Shown: positions 61,740 to 64,000 of the stretch, in pieces
Layout: each line of letters starts with the position of its first letter
How positions within the stretch are numbered: the stretch's first letter is position 1
From: JBQDBK01 sp052090825
Lineage (GTDB): Bacteria > Bacillota > Clostridia > Tissierellales > Peptoniphilaceae
Assembly (NCBI GenBank): GCA_052090825.1
Contig: JBQDBK010000008.1
Location: 1-64,000 of the forward strand
Direction of reading: 5' to 3'
Length of the DNA stretch: 64,000 nt
The notes under the pieces: generated by a model
What the model was told of the DNA's origin: nothing
Seen by the model: only the letters and a program-made list of their open reading frames with translations
Databases searched by the model: none
Translations under genes and position numbers: made by a program

Positions 61740-62759
61740 ATGAAAATAGAAAAATTTGCTTCTTTTGTGCCAGAAATTAGAGAAATCTTTGTAAGACGTT
61801 ATGAAATATTAGACTATCTTAATAGAAAAGGAACTGTAGGTAGAAGAACTATATCAAATAATTTGAAAATCTCAGAAAGGATAGTAAGGTTTGAGATTGA
61901 GAAATTAAAAGATTTAGAACTAGTTTCCGTAAGCCCGTCGGGTATTACTATTAATGATAAGGGTAAAAATAATTTAGAAATTTTTTTCACGGAATATAGA
62001 GAATTAAATAGTCTCACTAGTTTAGGAGAAAAGATTAAAAGACTTCTAAAAGTTGAAAAAGTAGTGGTTACAAGAGGAGATATATCAAAAGATAAGAGTT
62101 TTTATACAAACCTTGCCTCAGCTTCAGCTGAAATTATAGATTCTAATTTAAAAAATGGAGATATTTTAGGGGTTACAGGAGGAAAAACTCTTAGCATTGT
62201 AGCAGATCAAATAAAAAAATATAAGAAAAAATCTAATATAAGTGTAATTCCAGCTAGGGGATCTTTAGGGAAAGATGTGTCCTATCAAGCTAATTCCATA
62301 GCATCTAAGATGGCTTCGAAATTAAATGGTCAATATCAGATGCTACCAGTACCAGATAGCTTATCCAAAGAAACTATGGATATGCTTCTTGAGAATTCAG
62401 AAGTAAAAGAAGTATATGAAAAATTTAAAAAAATTAATATTTTAATATTTGGTATAGGAAGAGCTGATGTAATGTTAGCTAGAAGGGGTATAAATAAAAA
62501 TATATCTAATAAAATCTTAGAAGATAAAGCGGTTGCAGAAGCTTTTGGATACTATTTTGACTTAAATGGTAGAAAAGTATATCATTCCCAAAGTATAGGA
62601 ATTACTATGGAAGAGTTTTTAAACATTCCAAAAGTTATTGGAGTGGCTGCTGGAGCAGAAAAAGCGCAGGCTATAATATCTGTTTCGGCACTAAGATCAG
62701 ATATGATTTTAGTTATAGATGAAAGTGCAGCTAATTGTATTATTAATACTAGGAGGTAA
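61740..62759 (+). CDS. cggR: Central glycolytic genes regulator CggR
   Basis: 339 residues of the SorC/DeoR group. N-terminal winged helix (about 20-75, RRTISNNLKISERIVRFEIE) and a sugar-phosphate-binding domain (about 85-339; GDILGVTGGKTLSIVADQIK, IPARGSLGKDVSYQANSIAS). In B. subtilis fructose-1,6-bisphosphate releases CggR from its operator and turns on gapA and pgk. Here cggR is first in the operon with gapA 5 bases behind and pgk next, which is the same order. Start is ATG 61740, with GGAGG 5 bases upstream; ATG 61728 contains that site. Confidence 0.93.
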   Translation: MKIEKFASFVPEIREIFVRRYEILDYLNRKGTVGRRTISNNLKISERIVRFEIEKLKDLELVSVSPSGITINDKGKNNLEIFFTEYRELNSLTSLGEKIKRLLKVEKVVVTRGDISKDKSFYTNLASASAEIIDSNLKNGDILGVTGGKTLSIVADQIKKYKKKSNISVIPARGSLGKDVSYQANSIASKMASKLNGQYQMLPVPDSLSKETMDMLLENSEVKEVYEKFKKINILIFGIGRADVMLARRGINKNISNKILEDKAVAEAFGYYFDLNGRKVYHSQSIGITMEEFLNIPKVIGVAAGAEKAQAIISVSALRSDMILVIDESAANCIINTRR

Positions 62760-62764
62760 ATATT

Positions 62765-63781
62765 ATGTCAGTTAAAGTAGCTATTATGGGTTTTGGTAGA
62801 ATAGGTAGAGATGTTTTAAGAGGATGGTCATTAAGAGAAAATCCAGGATATGAAATCACTCATATTGCAGATTTAAAAGCAAGCGAAAAAATAAAAGAAC
62901 ATGCTCATCTTTTTGAATATGATTCTATCTACAGAAGATATCCAGGTGAAGTTAAAGTTATAGAAGATGGATTCACTGTAAATGGTAAAAAAATTACAGT
63001 TTTAGATGGTAAAAATCCAGAAGATATGGAGTGGGGTAAATTAGGAGTTGATATAGTAATTGAATCAACAGGAGCCTTTACTCAAAGAGAAAAAGCAGAA
63101 GGACACTTAAAAGCTGGAGCTAAAAAAGTTATTATTACTGCACCAGCAAAAGGTGAGGATTTAACTGTAGTAATGGGAGTTAATGATGATAAGTATGATT
63201 CAGCAACTCACAATATTATATCTAATGCATCTTGTACAACTAACTGTCTTGCTCCAGTAACAAAAGTAGTTTTAGAAAAATTTGGTATTGAAAGAGGATT
63301 AATGACAACAATTCATGCTTATACAAATGACCAAAAAATCCACGATGCAATTCATAAGGATATGAGACGTGCTAGAATGGGAGCTGAAAATATGGTTCCA
63401 ACAACTACAGGAGCAGCTCAAGCAGTAGCTAAGGTACTTCCAGAAGTTGAAGGAATTTTAACTGGTATGGCAGTTAGAGTGCCAGTACCAACAGGTTCAA
63501 TTGTAGATGTTACTTTTGAAGTATCCAAGGATGTTACAGTTGAAGAAGTTAATGCAGCTATGAAAGAAGCGGCAGAAAATGAATTGAAGGGAATTCTTGA
63601 CTACGTAGAAGAAGATTATGTTTCTTCTGATATAGTTCAAAATCCTCATTCTTCAATATTTGATGCTAAATTAACAATTGTTAAAGATAGACTTGTAAAA
63701 TGTATATCATGGTATGATAACGAGTGGGGTTATTCTCAAAGAGTTGTGGATCTTACTAAACTTGTATCAGAAAAACTTTAA
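62765..63781 (+). CDS. gapA: Glyceraldehyde-3-phosphate dehydrogenase, type I
   Basis: Central glycolytic enzyme, 338 residues, making 1,3-bisphosphoglycerate and NADH. NAD-binding GFGRIGR (9-15), Asp36 after the second strand (NAD preference), catalytic Cys157 in SNASCTTNC with His184 in IHAYTNDQ, and the phosphate residues TGAAQAV are present. A few residues longer than B. subtilis GapA around residues 40-60 (ADLKASEKIKEHAHLFEYDS). RBS AGGAGG. Codons are strongly biased toward the ones used in highly expressed genes. Confidence 0.96.
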   Translation: MSVKVAIMGFGRIGRDVLRGWSLRENPGYEITHIADLKASEKIKEHAHLFEYDSIYRRYPGEVKVIEDGFTVNGKKITVLDGKNPEDMEWGKLGVDIVIESTGAFTQREKAEGHLKAGAKKVIITAPAKGEDLTVVMGVNDDKYDSATHNIISNASCTTNCLAPVTKVVLEKFGIERGLMTTIHAYTNDQKIHDAIHKDMRRARMGAENMVPTTTGAAQAVAKVLPEVEGILTGMAVRVPVPTGSIVDVTFEVSKDVTVEEVNAAMKEAAENELKGILDYVEEDYVSSDIVQNPHSSIFDAKLTIVKDRLVKCISWYDNEWGYSQRVVDLTKLVSEKL

Positions 63782-63786
63782 TTTTA

Positions 63787-63814
63787 AAGCGAGAACCTAT
63801 CTTGGTCTTCGCTT
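63787..63814 (+). other. Intercistronic hairpin between gapA and pgk
   Basis: Stem AAGCGA/TCGCTT plus ACC/GGT with an internal mismatch, loop TATCTT. A processing or stability element, or weak attenuator, as in other gapA-pgk messages; only a weak T-tail. Confidence 0.5.
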
Positions 63815-63838
63815 ATTTATTTAATAAGGAGAATATAG

Positions 63839-64000
63839 ATGAAAAAAACTTTAAAAGATTTTGATTTTAATAATAAGAGAGTTTTGCTCAGGGCTGATTT
63901 AAATGTACCTCTAGATGGGAAAAAAATAACAAATGATGCAAGAATTGTTAAAAGTATTCCTACTATAGAATATATATTAAATCATGGGGGTTCAGTTATA
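63839..64000 (+). CDS. pgk: Phosphoglycerate kinase (3' end outside window)
   Basis: The first 54 codons are visible. The N-terminus MKKTLKDFDFNNKRVLLRAD and the next stretch, LNVPLDGKKITNDARIVKSIPTIEYIL quoted by its ends (LNVPLD...ARI...PTIEYIL), are the PGK start with the substrate-binding Arg and Asp-Asn residues. It makes ATP from 1,3-bisphosphoglycerate, the step after GapA. RBS AAGGAG. Truncated by the window edge only. Confidence 0.95.
   Translation, partial: MKKTLKDFDFNNKRVLLRADLNVPLDGKKITNDARIVKSIPTIEYILNHGGSVI

Noticed and set aside
1..64000. CRISPR arrays, insertion sequences, prophage or attachment sites
   Set aside because: No regularly spaced repeats, transposase, integrase or phage structural genes were seen. 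The tRNA-Ser 3' end is not duplicated nearby.

Overview
The window is very AT-rich, densely packed chromosomal DNA from a Gram-positive, low-GC anaerobe. The evidence is the gene set: an S-layer-homology protein, lipoproteins with lipoboxes, a CggR-controlled gapA-pgk operon, NiaR, AGGAGG-type ribosome binding sites, frequent TTG starts, a long Bacillus/Clostridium-type SRP RNA with an Alu domain, plus superoxide reductase, rubredoxin and FeoAAB, which point to a strict anaerobe. Gene content resembles Tissierellia/Peptoniphilaceae or a neighbouring clostridial lineage; this is inference from content, not a database result. I see no phage, transposase, plasmid origin or CRISPR array.

Layout. 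1-2723: end of an unknown membrane-anchored protein and a DUF3160-type lipoprotein. 2780-6359: nadA-nadB-nadC-niaR, NAD synthesis with its own repressor. 6462-9644: a DUF438/hemerythrin/PAS protein, then a lipid kinase and a short-chain reductase on the minus strand. 9752-12355: bioY-bioD-bioA (minus) behind a promoter whose -35 lies inside a BirA-like operator; the matching BirA is at 53081. 12509-15909: an osmoprotectant ABC transporter of OpuC type (minus). 15978: a lone CopZ-like protein. 16402-22649: the most distinctive locus, a two-subunit aconitase X, a complete TRAP transporter (its small membrane subunit frameshifted), a D-2-hydroxyacid dehydrogenase and a GntR/FCD regulator, behind a strong promoter containing a 14-bp inverted repeat.

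22686-27421: an ABC exporter whose giant FtsX-type permease is broken by one TAA. 27508-33859: murA, rubredoxin, an RsbW-like kinase, typA, a cardiolipin synthase and a YgjP-like metallopeptidase. 34123-35992: folE, an HD-domain protein and a folB-folK fusion. 36037-42804: an M16C peptidase, a purine permease, an SLH protein and a TVP38-type membrane protein. 42876-47444: superoxide reductase and a MacA/MacB-like exporter, whose MacA-like subunit is also broken by one TAA. 47519-54061: an rRNA methyltransferase, a PAS-SpoIIE phosphatase, pgi, an XRE membrane protein, a nitroreductase, a possible small RNA and birA. 54268-57617: tRNA-Ser, SRP RNA, then feoA-feoA-feoB and a Cys-rich partner behind a Fur-like box. 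57831-64000: gltX, a YeiH-type exporter with a divergent LysR regulator, then cggR-gapA-pgk (pgk runs off the end).

Three otherwise well-conserved genes are interrupted: one by a T-tract frameshift and two by single TAA codons, the MacA-like one where homologues have Gln. They need read-level checking. The best candidate for an undescribed system is the aconitase X/TRAP/dehydrogenase operon, which looks like import, dehydration and reduction of an unidentified hydroxy acid.
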